Assembly: GCA_036555105.1 (NCBI GenBank)
Contig: DATBMA010000062.1
Location: 39,707-103,706 of the forward strand
Origin: DATBMA01 sp036555105
Lineage (GTDB): Bacteria > Actinomycetota > Acidimicrobiia > Spongiisociales > ZC4RG35
Direction of reading: 5' to 3'
DNA length: 64,000 bases
In this document: in pieces, positions 1-11,279 of the stretch
Position numbering within the stretch: the first letter of the stretch is position 1
How the letters are laid out: every line of letters starts with the position of its first letter
Notes under the pieces: generated by a model
Database searches by the model: none
What the model was told of the DNA's origin: nothing
The model's input: only the letters and a program-made list of their open reading frames with translations
Program-made: the position numbers and the translations under genes

Positions 1-357
1 GACCTGCACACGGTCCCCGCCTGCCAGGCCGAGGTACGCAACCATCCCCGCCAGCACCCTCGCCGTATCGTGCTTCGAGTAGAAGCCCATCGACCGCGAG
101 CGATCGAGCACGACCCTCACGGGCAGCTCTTCCTCGGCCTCGAAGCGCCGCACCAGCAGGACCCCGAGCCGTGCCCAGAGGTTATGGTCGATACGCCTGA
201 AGTCGTCACCCGGCACGTATTCGCGGTAGTCGGCGAAGTCGAGGCTCTCGCCCTTGTGCTGCGAGCCGTGGCGTCCCGCCCACTGCGCTCTGACCCTCCG
301 CCTCGCCACCAGCGAGAGTCGCTCGAGCCTTCCCCTCAGTTCGACCGGAAGCAGCAT
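1..357 (-). CDS. DUF58 domain protein (partial, runs off the left edge)
   Basis: The 119 visible codons give the N-terminal part of a DUF58 protein. The hallmark stretch is present around residues 38-60 (GESLDFADYREYVPGDD, then RRIDHNLWARLG), followed by a vWA-like DRSRSMGFYS segment near residues 84-93. DUF58 proteins are found beside MoxR AAA+ ATPases and are thought to help assemble or activate envelope-associated complexes; the exact substrate is unknown. The start chosen is ATG at 357, 14 bases after the moxR stop, with a weak GAGG upstream. It is the last visible member of the minus-strand operon that begins at nfuA. The C-terminal part lies outside the window. Confidence 0.88.
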   Translation of the reverse strand, partial: MLLPVELRGRLERLSLVARRRVRAQWAGRHGSQHKGESLDFADYREYVPGDDFRRIDHNLWARLGVLLVRRFEAEEELPVRVVLDRSRSMGFYSKHDTARVLAGMVAYLGLAGGDRVQV

Positions 358-370
358 GATGCGGCGCCTC

Positions 371-3004
<2,634 letters not shown>

Positions 3005-3018
<14 letters not shown>

Positions 3019-4060
3019 TTCGTGACCTCCTGGTGAGGAAAGGCTTGGAGGCGGGTGCCCGCACCCAGGCAGCTGCCCTTATCAACGAGATGAGGGTGAT
3101 TGTCAGGAATATGACGATCGTTCGCACCCAGATGGGTCCCCGTCGCAACGCCGGGGCCACCTGGGCGACCGCGGCAGCAGGGTCATCCTTGGGCAAGTCG
3201 ACCGCGATCGCTCCATCGTCTCCCACCCCGATCACTCCTCCCCGCCCCACTCCCTCGAAGGGGACCGGGTTGAAGCCAACCCCCTGCCGCCGCAGGAGGA
3301 CCTGGGTGAAGACCGCATATGGGCCGGCCTCCACCCCGGACTGGATCTCGTTGAGCGGTGCCACCACTGCGTCGACCATCCCGAAGTAGGGGTTGGGCCA
3401 GATCGTGTAGAGCTCGCGACCCTGGAACCCGAACGGGTCGCCGACGTTGTCGTTGGGCGAGAACACCAGCATCTCACCGATCATCAGGGCGAACGTGAAG
3501 AACCCTATGAGGAAGGCGATCACGTATGAGCCCGCCACGGCGGCTCTCGACGACTTGGCCCTGGCGGACACGTAGATCGAGACGCTGCCGAGGGTGACGG
3601 CGGTGAGGAGAATCATGCCGAGGGCGATGAGCACCTCGTCGACCCCCACTCCCCCGTACAGGAGGGGCAGCGCCATGACCGGGGTGATCGCCAGCAGGAG
3701 CAATAGGAGAAAGGCGAGCGATGACCAGAGCTTGCCCCCGATCAACTGCATGGGCTTGAGCTGAGTCACCTGCAGCAGCGGGAAGGTCTGCCGTTCACGC
3801 TCGCTGACAATGGCCAGGGCTGCCAGGCCGGGGACGACCATGATCACCGCGGTCATGAGGACGAGAGTTATCCCCTCGAACATGAACCGGCCCATCAGGC
3901 CGGTGGCCACGAGGCGGCCCACCCCGGTGTAGCTCCCACGGGCCATCAGGTAGAGCAGGTAGACGAACAGGCCCACCAGCAGGGTCCAGGCGAACACCCA
4001 GAACGAAGCCCGGCGTGTGCGGAAGCGCTCCTTGACCTCGCGGGCGAGCACCGGGTTCAT
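3005..4060 (-). CDS. ABC-2 type transporter permease
   Basis: A 351-residue integral membrane protein with about six to seven hydrophobic segments, for example FWVFAWTLLVGLFVYLLYL near the N-terminus and SLAFLLLLLLAITPVMALPL in the middle, and a final segment near the C-terminus followed by a basic tail. The N-terminal MNPVLAREVKERFRTRRA followed by a membrane segment is typical of ABC-2 permeases. The open frame extends further upstream, but the ATG at 4060 overlaps the ATPase stop by four bases (ATGA) and gives the expected N-terminus. It pairs with the ATPase encoded immediately upstream; the substrate is unknown. Confidence 0.9.
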
Positions 4061-4992
4061 TGCTCGGCCTCGTCCTGAGCCGTGATCTGGAGGAAGATCT
4101 CCTCGAGCCCGGCCGCGTCGAGCCTCCACTCCGAGACCGGGACCCCGGCCTCGACCAGTCCGGCCAGCAACCTCGAGGAGACCTCGTCGTCTCCCGCCAT
4201 CATGAAGCGCAGGCGCCCTCGTTCGACGTCGACCTCGGACACCGCCGGGTCCCCGTTGACGATCTCGAGCGCCTGGTCGACCTGCTCGTCGGGGAGGCGC
4301 GCCACCACCCGGCGTCCTGACACCAGTGCGGAGCGAATCTGGTTGAGGTCGCCGAATGCGCGAACCTTCCCCCGGTCGACCACCGCCAGATGGGTGCAGA
4401 TCCCCTCGAGCTCGGAGAGGATGTGGGAGCTGATCACCACTGTCTTGCCCATACGGCTCAGCTCGGCGATCAGCTCGCGCAGCTGCACCCTGGCCCGCGG
4501 ATCGAGCCCCGACGCCGGCTCGTCCAGGATCAGGAGGCGGGGGTCGTGTACCAACGCCCGCGCCAGGGAGAGCCGCTGCTTCATGCCGCGTGAGAGGGTG
4601 TTCACTTCGGCATCTGCCTTGTGGTCCAGATCGACCAGACCCAACAGGTCTTCGGTGACCGAGAGAATCTGATCGCCGGGGACGTGCTGAGTCGAGGCGA
4701 AGAACTCCAGGTACTCCCGGGCGGTGAGGTGGTCGTAGAAGCCGAAGAAGTCGGGCATGTAGCCGAGGACCTTGCGCACCTTCTCGGGGCTGTGCTGCGG
4801 GTCCTCCCCGGCCACGGTCACTGAGCCGCCATCGCGTCCGAGCAAGGTGCTCATCACCAACATCGAGGTGGTCTTCCCCGCTCCGTTGGGCCCGATGAGA
4901 CCGACCACCGAGCCCTCTTCCACCTCGAGGTCGAGGCCGTCGAGCGCCTTCAGCCCCCCGTAGCGCTTATCGACCTGTTGCATCGAGATCAT
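4057..4992 (-). CDS. ABC transporter ATP-binding protein (ABC-2 type)
   Basis: A 311-residue ATPase. Walker A is IGPNGAGKTT (about residues 35-44), the signature is TLSRGMKQRLSLARAL and Walker B is RLLILDEPASGLDP, followed by the switch histidine in ISSHILSELE. The C-terminal 90 residues form the variable extension common in ABC-2 drug/polysaccharide-type ATPases. The start is ATG at 4992, which overlaps the stop of the 695-residue gene upstream by four bases; an alternative ATG lies three codons later. The open frame further upstream is antisense noise. Works with the downstream permease; the cluster suggests export or remodelling at the envelope. Confidence 0.95.
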   Translation of the reverse strand: MISMQQVDKRYGGLKALDGLDLEVEEGSVVGLIGPNGAGKTTSMLVMSTLLGRDGGSVTVAGEDPQHSPEKVRKVLGYMPDFFGFYDHLTAREYLEFFASTQHVPGDQILSVTEDLLGLVDLDHKADAEVNTLSRGMKQRLSLARALVHDPRLLILDEPASGLDPRARVQLRELIAELSRMGKTVVISSHILSELEGICTHLAVVDRGKVRAFGDLNQIRSALVSGRRVVARLPDEQVDQALEIVNGDPAVSEVDVERGRLRFMMAGDDEVSSRLLAGLVEAGVPVSEWRLDAAGLEEIFLQITAQDEAEQ

Positions 4993-7076
4993 CCGGCTGC
5001 TCCCCAGTCGAGAGAGAAGGCCATGGGTGTGAACATCATCTCGAACATGTCGGGGTCGGGGTTGTCCGGGTCCTGAGCGAGAGCTCGCAACAGGTACTCG
5101 CCGGACGACGAGCGGTGGGTGGTGGCATCGAGAGATGCCCCTACCTCCACCGACTCGTAGGTCGACGTCGCCCAGTTGTAGGCCTCGAGCTTGCCGGGGA
5201 ACTGCCCGAAGAAATTCTGCATCGACAGCGTCGGGTTGCCCGCCTCTGCCGGCACGTGGAAGCTCATCGTGATCTCGTCGGTGGAGAAGTTCACATAGCC
5301 GGCCCCGCGCTCGACATAGGAAGGGGATCCGGCGTCGACCACGGTGGCGGCTGCCCGATTGCTCGAGTACTCGAGGGGCACCAGGATCAGCGTCCACCCC
5401 GAGACCTGGCGGGGGGCGCCGTCTAGTTGGAGGTCGAGCTTCAGGTCTTCGACGTAGGCGAACACGTACTCGCCGTTGGTGGCCGCGAGGGCGGCGGCGG
5501 CCGTGCTCAACCCGTTGTATCTCTGCCAGGCCAGATCGTCGAGCGGCTGGCGGCTCTGCATCACCGCGTCCCCGATTTGGGAGAACATCATGTTGGGGAT
5601 CAGGGAGGTGGTGACCGTCCCTTCCTCGCCGGTGGCCAGGGGCTGGAGCGCCACGTCTACCTGGCCACCCCTCACCACTCCCCATGCCCACAGGTCCCAT
5701 GGGCTGGTGTTGGCCACCGTCACCTCGATGCCGTTCCCGCCCTCTTGCAACTCGGTGGTGATCGTGGGCAGCGCCACCGCCGGGCCTGGCCAGCTTGCCT
5801 GCAAGCCGGCAGACTCGAGCTCGCCAAGGTCGAACTCCATCGAGGTCGGACCCACTTTGGTGGCGCTGGGAGACGCCAGCACTCCTGACATGTCGGTCAC
5901 CCCACCCGGGTATGCCCGCCAATCGGCGGGAAGCCCGATCTCGTGGTGGCCTCCACCTCCACTGGCCAGGACCAGGGCGGTCTGGGCAGTCAAGGCGTCG
6001 CCGGTACCCACCAGCACCGTGGCGTGATTCATCACATTGGTCTCCAGCCGCTGCCGCCCTGCCACCCAGAACCCGGCCAGGGCGAGCAGAGAGATGGCAG
6101 GGATGGTGATCCAGGCCAGCTCCCGACGGTGAAAGCGCTTCAGCACCAGCATGTTGACCGGGCCGAGGACAACCGCCAGCAGGACTACCGCCGCCAGCAG
6201 CCACGGCAGCTCCGGAACTCTCTGATCGGTGGCGGCGGTGGCAGAAGACATCAGCTGCTGGTCGGGGGTCTGCCAGCTGTCACGGAAGGCGACCTCGACC
6301 GGCGACGGCCTCAGGACCTCGGCCCATTGCTCTGCGTCGATGGCGCCGATGGCGGCGACGGTTATCACCTCCCCCTGTCCAACGCGATAGATCGTGGCGT
6401 CGGCCTCGGCCTGGGGATCTCCGGCCCCAGGGTCGATGCCGATGCGAGAGAGCGAGTCGGATTCGATCACGAGCCGGCCCCCCTGATGCAGCCAGCGCAC
6501 CGCCGAGGGGGGCAGCTCAACCGGGTCGGCCAGGACCAGATAGGCGATCGGGTCGAGGTAGCCGTCGAGCGAATCGGCGGCGAGGTCGATCGGGACCACA
6601 GGTCGCTCGGTGACGATCGACTCGACCCGCTTGAGCAGGCCGTCGAGCTCCGGGGCGCCAACCACTCCCACCAGGGTCTCGTCCTCAGGCACCTTGAGCT
6701 GGGTCGACTCATCGGCCACCACTTGGCCGTCCACCAGGAGCCGAACCCGCACCGCCTCCCGGGCCAGTGGGGCCGGGACCACCGAGGTGTAGGTCTTGAC
6801 TCCGGCGGCCGGCACCTCGACCGGGATGTCGACGGTGCTGTCTCGAAGCTTGACCTGGAGGGTGCCGGAGATGAGGACGTCACTGCTGATGGTGACGCTC
6901 ACCTCCACCGGCCGCTGGGGGTGGACATAGCCGCTCACCCCTGCTGCGATCGCGATGGTCACGGGCGTCTGGGCTGCGCCCGCCGCGGCCGCCGGGCCAA
7001 GGAGTATCGAGCCGAGCACGACCGCGAGGAACCGCACGGTCGTAAGACGAATGCGGCGGGTGGCAGGTTCCCGCAT
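4989..7076 (-). CDS. Large membrane-anchored extracytoplasmic protein of the ABC/MoxR cluster
   Basis: About 695 residues. A basic N-terminus (REPATRRIRL) is followed by a signal/anchor segment (LAVVLGSILLGPAAAAGA). A beta-rich region comes next, then a segment reading YLVLADPVELPP and RWLHQGGRLVIESD that resembles the GATase-like/DUF4350 fold seen in gliding and ABC-associated proteins. Two membrane segments lie near residues 290-345 (LLAAVVLLAVVLGPVNMLVL and WITIPAISLLALAGFWVAG), then a long extracytoplasmic C-terminal domain. I chose the ATG at 7076, ten bases after the nfuA stop; an in-frame upstream start at 7130 would overlap nfuA. The function is not known; position suggests a partner of the ABC-2 transporter. 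Confidence 0.8.
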   Translation of the reverse strand: MREPATRRIRLTTVRFLAVVLGSILLGPAAAAGAAQTPVTIAIAAGVSGYVHPQRPVEVSVTISSDVLISGTLQVKLRDSTVDIPVEVPAAGVKTYTSVVPAPLAREAVRVRLLVDGQVVADESTQLKVPEDETLVGVVGAPELDGLLKRVESIVTERPVVPIDLAADSLDGYLDPIAYLVLADPVELPPSAVRWLHQGGRLVIESDSLSRIGIDPGAGDPQAEADATIYRVGQGEVITVAAIGAIDAEQWAEVLRPSPVEVAFRDSWQTPDQQLMSSATAATDQRVPELPWLLAAVVLLAVVLGPVNMLVLKRFHRRELAWITIPAISLLALAGFWVAGRQRLETNVMNHATVLVGTGDALTAQTALVLASGGGGHHEIGLPADWRAYPGGVTDMSGVLASPSATKVGPTSMEFDLGELESAGLQASWPGPAVALPTITTELQEGGNGIEVTVANTSPWDLWAWGVVRGGQVDVALQPLATGEEGTVTTSLIPNMMFSQIGDAVMQSRQPLDDLAWQRYNGLSTAAAALAATNGEYVFAYVEDLKLDLQLDGAPRQVSGWTLILVPLEYSSNRAAATVVDAGSPSYVERGAGYVNFSTDEITMSFHVPAEAGNPTLSMQNFFGQFPGKLEAYNWATSTYESVEVGASLDATTHRSSSGEYLLRALAQDPDNPDPDMFEMMFTPMAFSLDWGAAG

Positions 7077-7086
7077 GTAGCTCAAG

Positions 7087-7689
7087 CTATTTCTTCGAGC
7101 GTTGGTAGTAGGGATTGCTCCCTGCTCCATGGTCCGTCACGTCGACGACCTCGGTCAGCTCCGGTATCGCCTCGCGCAGAATGCGATCGATCCCCTGGCT
7201 CAGCGTCACCTGGGCGAGGCCGCATCCCTGGCAGCCGCCGCTCAGGCGCAAGTAGGCCACGGTGCCATCCACCGAGACCAGCTCGGCTGCCCCGCCATGC
7301 ATCGCAATCGAAGGGTTGACGCTCTCTGTCAGCACCCTGGCAACCTGGTCGGCCAGCGGGCCCTCGAGGTCGCCTGGCACTGCCGCCATCGCCGGGCTCG
7401 GGCTGTTGGGGTTGTTCATTGACAGACCCTCGTCGGTCAATCCGAGCGAGGCCCCCTGGAGGTTGGAGACGTCGCGCTCGAACACGATGACCGCGAGGTC
7501 GTCGTGGCGCTCGAGTACCTGGTCGTCCTGCAGGTCGGCGACCGGGATGAAGGCGAGATCGTAAGAGAACTGCCCTCCCCGCACTCCGGTGATCTCGAGT
7601 AGGAGTCCTACCTCCCCCTCCGTCCCTTCCTGGTCCCGGAGGCTGCGGATCATCTGCAGGGCATCCGCTTCGACTGTGAGGATGGCCAT
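7087..7689 (-). CDS. nfuA: NfuA-type Fe-S cluster carrier protein
   Basis: A 200-residue protein with the two-part architecture of E. coli NfuA. The N-terminal half is a degenerate A-type (HesB/IscA-like) domain without the metal-binding cysteines and contains SMNNPNSP, like the FHNPN region of NfuA. The C-terminal half is the Nfu domain with SIAMHGGAAELVSV and the cluster-binding CxxC in SGGCQGCGLAQVTLSQGID. It would carry [4Fe-4S] clusters to target apoproteins in the cytoplasm. It is the first gene of the minus-strand run; the 59 bases to the divergent ATP-grasp gene should hold both promoters. A link between Fe-S delivery and the ABC/MoxR genes is not obvious and may only be proximity. 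Confidence 0.9.
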   Translation of the reverse strand: MAILTVEADALQMIRSLRDQEGTEGEVGLLLEITGVRGGQFSYDLAFIPVADLQDDQVLERHDDLAVIVFERDVSNLQGASLGLTDEGLSMNNPNSPSPAMAAVPGDLEGPLADQVARVLTESVNPSIAMHGGAAELVSVDGTVAYLRLSGGCQGCGLAQVTLSQGIDRILREAIPELTEVVDVTDHGAGSNPYYQRSKK

Positions 7690-7748
7690 GAGACTTCAAT
7701 GGTACCGGACCGACCCCCCTAGACCCCCCTCGTCATTAGCGTTGCCTG

Positions 7749-8987
7749 GTGCCGCGAGTCCTCCTCGTGCTCCCCACTTCCACCTATCGCGCCAGTGACT
7801 TCCTGGAAGCCGCGGCCGAAGCCGGGGTGGAGGTGGCAGTGGCGGCAGAGGCACCGCTCCCCCTGATTCCCGAGGACCGATTCGTCCTGATCGACTGCTC
7901 ACGCCCAGAGCACGCCGCCGAGGAGATCGCCGACTTCCTGGCGAGAACGCCCGTCGATGCGATCGTGCCGGTGGACGATGCCGGCGTGGTGGTGGCGGCT
8001 CTTGCAGCCGATCGCATGGGGATGGCCCACAACCCACCCGAAGCGGTTGCCGCCACCCGCAACAAGGTCCAGATGCGCAGGCTCCTCGACCGATCCGAAG
8101 TCCCCCAACCGACTTTCCGATTGCTCGGTCAGAGTGATGACCCCTCCGAGGTGGCCGAGCAGGTGGGGTATCCGCTCGTGGTCAAGCCGCTCGGGCTCTC
8201 CGGGAGCCGCGGGGTGATCAAGGTCACATCTCCATCCGACCTGGAGCAGACGGTCGAGCGAGTCCGCCTGATCAACATCACCTCGGGCTCGAGCCCTTCC
8301 GAGCCACTCCTGATGGAAGCTTTCATGCCGGGCCCTGAGGTTGCGGTCGAGGGCCTGGTATGGAACGGGCGCCTCGAGGTCCTGGCCGTGTTCGACAAGC
8401 CAGAAGCGCTGGACGGGCCCTATTTCGAGGAGACCATCATGGTCGCCCCCTCCACCCTCCATCCCGAGATGCTGGAGGAGGTCGAGCGGGTGGCCGGCCT
8501 GGCAGTATCGGCAATAGGCATCGCCAACGGTCCCGTCCACGCCGAGCTCAGGATCACCGATGGCCGGGTCGGGGTGCTCGAGGTTGCGGCCAGATCGATT
8601 GGGGGCCTCTGCGGGCGCACCCTTCGCTTCGGTCTGTCCGGCGACAGCCTGGAGAGCCTCATCATCGAGCAGGCGTTGGGCAAGCCCCAGGACGGCAGAC
8701 GGCTGCTGGGCAGCACCGGGGTGCTGATGATCCCCATCCCGGCCGGCGGCAGGTTGGCCGGCGTCGATGGGATAGGTGAGGTATCGGCGCTGCCGCACGT
8801 GACCGGGGTCGAGATCACGGTCCCGGTCGGGAGCAGGATCCGCCCTGTGCCCGAGGCCGACCGCTATCTCGGGTTCGTCTTCGCTCGCGCGCCAGATCCG
8901 AAGACCGTCACCGACACTCTGCTGGCCGCCAAGCGCATGCTGGTCGTGCTGATCGAGCCTCCTACGACTTCAGCCCCCAGCGCGTGA
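7749..8987 (+). CDS. ATP-grasp carboxylate-amine ligase family protein
   Basis: A 412-residue protein of the ATP-grasp superfamily, similar in layout to PurK/carbamoyl-phosphate-synthase-like ligases. The pre-ATP-grasp domain occupies about residues 1-95. The ATP-binding part includes NKVQMRRLLD, YPLVVKPLGLSGSRGVIKV (P-loop-like), EAFMPGPEVAVEG and HAELRITDGRVGVLEVAAR with the metal-binding acidic and basic residues. Enzymes of this type couple a carboxylate to an amine via an acyl-phosphate; the substrate cannot be told from sequence. The start is GTG at 7749 with no clear ribosome-binding site, possibly a near-leaderless mRNA. Its 3' end overlaps the convergent membrane gene by 26 bases. 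Confidence 0.88.
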   Translation: MPRVLLVLPTSTYRASDFLEAAAEAGVEVAVAAEAPLPLIPEDRFVLIDCSRPEHAAEEIADFLARTPVDAIVPVDDAGVVVAALAADRMGMAHNPPEAVAATRNKVQMRRLLDRSEVPQPTFRLLGQSDDPSEVAEQVGYPLVVKPLGLSGSRGVIKVTSPSDLEQTVERVRLINITSGSSPSEPLLMEAFMPGPEVAVEGLVWNGRLEVLAVFDKPEALDGPYFEETIMVAPSTLHPEMLEEVERVAGLAVSAIGIANGPVHAELRITDGRVGVLEVAARSIGGLCGRTLRFGLSGDSLESLIIEQALGKPQDGRRLLGSTGVLMIPIPAGGRLAGVDGIGEVSALPHVTGVEITVPVGSRIRPVPEADRYLGFVFARAPDPKTVTDTLLAAKRMLVVLIEPPTTSAPSA

Positions 8988-10047
8988 TGCGCGGCCGATG
9001 ATGGCCGAGTGACGAGCGATCCGACACCCATGGGGCGTATGGGGCCATGGTCAGCTCGGCCAGCTCCAGCAGGACCGTGTCGTAGTTGACTCTCCAGCCG
9101 GCAAAGTCCCGCCACGCCTGCTCGCGATCAACCACCACCGGCAGGCCGGCCTCGGCCAGGTGATCCAGGGCGTCGTCGAACTCGGCCCGGCCGATCGAGA
9201 TCGGATCCGTGGGCGCAGGGTCGGGATCGAACTGGATGCCGAAGAATGCGGCCACCCTTCTCAAGGCCAGGTATCCGGCCCGGATGCACAGCGGGGCCTG
9301 GGGGTCACGCGGGTGCTCGATGGCGGCCAGCCAGATGCCGGCCGAGTCGAGGACGGTGCCGGCCGCCGTCACCCATGACCGATCGGGCTGCGGCGATCGG
9401 AACCAGGTGAGCGCCGGGTAGGTGAGGTGGCTTTCTTCTATGTGGGCGAACCAGGCCTCCCAACGCTCCCAGGTGCTGGAGAGGTCCCTGGTCCAGCCGA
9501 TGATGTGGAAGCGGGTCAGCAGCTCCACCGCGGTGGGCGGTGAGCCGGCCCTCACCTCGAGCAGATTGACCGCCTGCTCGCGGCGGGCGAAGGCGCTGTA
9601 GATGGCAGGGAGGAAACTGATCAGGAGGGCCAGGAGGCCGAGGCCGAGAGCGGCCTCAGTCGTTGCTAACACGTGGTGGACTCCGCTTTCCAGCGGCACC
9701 GAGCCCAAGGTCAGCAGGGACGACGCCGACGCCCAGCCCGACTCGCCGAAGTCGCCAAACCCGGTCGCCCAGAAGAGGGTCGTGTAGCCGAGGCCGACCA
9801 GGCTCAGCCAGGCGATCGGCAGCAGCATGAGCGTGACCGGGGCGTAGAGCGCCATCACCCGGTCGCGTTGCCCGAACGAGCGCCGCTCCGACGCCAGCGA
9901 TCGGAACACACCGGCGGAAGTGCGAAAGATCAGCTGGGTGATGAGCGAAGCATCGGCTCGCGGCAGTACCACCGTACGTATCGCCGAAAGCAGGGTCACA
10001 ATCACCAAGCCGACACCTGCCACTGCCACCAGCCATCGCGCCCACAT
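8962..10047 (-). CDS. Membrane protein with ion-channel-like core
   Basis: A 361-residue protein. A first hydrophobic segment (LVAVAGVGLVIVTLLSAIRT) is followed by a basic stretch, a second segment (LYAPVTLMLLPIAWLSLVGLGY), a pore-like re-entrant stretch containing ATGFGDFGESGW and SLLTLGSVPL, and a third segment (ALGLGLLALLISFLPAIYSAF). About 200 soluble residues follow. The order helix, short loop, helix recalls two-TM ion channels (Ion_trans_2), but the classical TVGYG filter is absent, so the transported ion is unknown. It lies 57 bases downstream of pfkA on the same strand and could be cotranscribed. Confidence 0.65.
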   Translation of the reverse strand: MWARWLVAVAGVGLVIVTLLSAIRTVVLPRADASLITQLIFRTSAGVFRSLASERRSFGQRDRVMALYAPVTLMLLPIAWLSLVGLGYTTLFWATGFGDFGESGWASASSLLTLGSVPLESGVHHVLATTEAALGLGLLALLISFLPAIYSAFARREQAVNLLEVRAGSPPTAVELLTRFHIIGWTRDLSSTWERWEAWFAHIEESHLTYPALTWFRSPQPDRSWVTAAGTVLDSAGIWLAAIEHPRDPQAPLCIRAGYLALRRVAAFFGIQFDPDPAPTDPISIGRAEFDDALDHLAEAGLPVVVDREQAWRDFAGWRVNYDTVLLELAELTMAPYAPWVSDRSSLGHHRPRITRWGLKS

Positions 10048-10104
10048 CGGCAGCCACGATAGATGTGGGGGGCTTGCGCACTCCGGACGCGCGGATTTGC
10101 AGGC

Positions 10105-11199
10105 CTAGAGGCTGAGCACGCCCTGGATGGCTTCCATCCTTCGCATCCGGTCCTGGGTCACCGCACTCGATCCATCGAGCAACGCAGCCGTCTCCTCCAG
10201 CACCGACTCGAAGCTGAAGAGGCGAATCCACGAATCGGAGGTGGGCTCGCCGAGATCTGTGAGGTTCCAGCCCGCCATCTTGTCGGTCTTGCCCGCCAGC
10301 ACCGCCTCCACTGCCACCAAGCCGTAACGGCCGGCGAGCAGGCGATCGCGAAACGACGGGCTGCCTCCCCTGACCAGGTGCCCGAGCACCGTGCCCCGCA
10401 CCTCGGCGTCGTAGCCTGGTCCGAGCCGGTTCTGCACCTCGGTGACCAGCTCGTGGGTCGGGATGGTCACACCCTCAGCCTTGATGATCAGCACCAGGTT
10501 CTTGTCCCGGGTGGCATCGAAGCTCCGCCGGATCGAGTCGGCCACCGAGGAGATCGCCTCTTCCGGAGTGCGATTCTGTTCGGGCAGCAGCACGGCGTCG
10601 GCCGCTGCCGCCACCGCCGATGACATCGCCAGGTAACCGGAGTGGCGGCCCATCACCTCGACGATGAACGCGCGGTGGTGGCTGCGGGCGGTATCACCGA
10701 TGCGGTCGCAGGCCTCGACGATCGTGTTGAGGGCCGAGTCGACGCCAAGCGACTCGCGGGCCAGGCCTATGTCGTTGTCGATCGAGGCCGGGATTCCGAT
10801 GATCGGCACCGAGCACTCATTGGCAAGGGCGTGGGCCCCGGCCATGGTGCCGTTTCCGCCGATGACCAAAAGGCCGCCGACTCCTCGCTCTTCCAGTTGG
10901 GCCACGGCCGCGGCCCGGCCCGGCCCTCCATAGAAGCGCCCGCAGCGGGATGACCCGAGCACGGTTCCCCCCAACCCGCCCATCGTCTCTACCTCCGGCA
11001 CCGGGTTGAGGCTGCCGCCGGCATCGAGCCTGCGGGTGAGCTGCCTGAACTCCCCGTCGATCAGCCCGTCGTAGCCCATCTCGATGCCCCACACCTCCAC
11101 CCCGCGGGCGGCGGCGACCTTGGTGACCGAGCGGATCGCCGCGTTCATCCCCGGGGCATCTCCGCCCGAGGTCAGCACGGCGAGTGAAGTCGCGGTCAT
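10105..11199 (-). CDS. pfkA: 6-phosphofructokinase
   Basis: A 364-residue phosphofructokinase, committing fructose-6-phosphate to glycolysis. Family motifs are clear: LTSGGDAPGMNAAIR (nucleotide site), GSSRCGRF, PASIDNDIGLARESLGVDSA with the catalytic Asp of the IDND motif, and VEVMGRHSGYLA for sugar-phosphate binding. The nucleotide/phosphate motif, GGDGS in E. coli or GGDDS in pyrophosphate enzymes, reads IGGNGTMAGA here, so the phosphoryl donor should not be assumed. I chose the ATG at 11199 because the conserved N-terminus begins there; the longer open frame starting at 11361 has no recognisable extension and would overlap the divergent gene. The divergent lipoprotein gene begins 80 bases away. 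Confidence 0.93.
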   Translation of the reverse strand: MTATSLAVLTSGGDAPGMNAAIRSVTKVAAARGVEVWGIEMGYDGLIDGEFRQLTRRLDAGGSLNPVPEVETMGGLGGTVLGSSRCGRFYGGPGRAAAVAQLEERGVGGLLVIGGNGTMAGAHALANECSVPIIGIPASIDNDIGLARESLGVDSALNTIVEACDRIGDTARSHHRAFIVEVMGRHSGYLAMSSAVAAAADAVLLPEQNRTPEEAISSVADSIRRSFDATRDKNLVLIIKAEGVTIPTHELVTEVQNRLGPGYDAEVRGTVLGHLVRGGSPSFRDRLLAGRYGLVAVEAVLAGKTDKMAGWNLTDLGEPTSDSWIRLFSFESVLEETAALLDGSSAVTQDRMRRMEAIQGVLSL

Positions 11200-11279
11200 T
11201 GGAGGTCCGAGGCCATTGGTCACGAACACGGTACCCACGCCTGCCGGCGGCCCTAGGATCCGCGCGACGAGAGGCGGTG

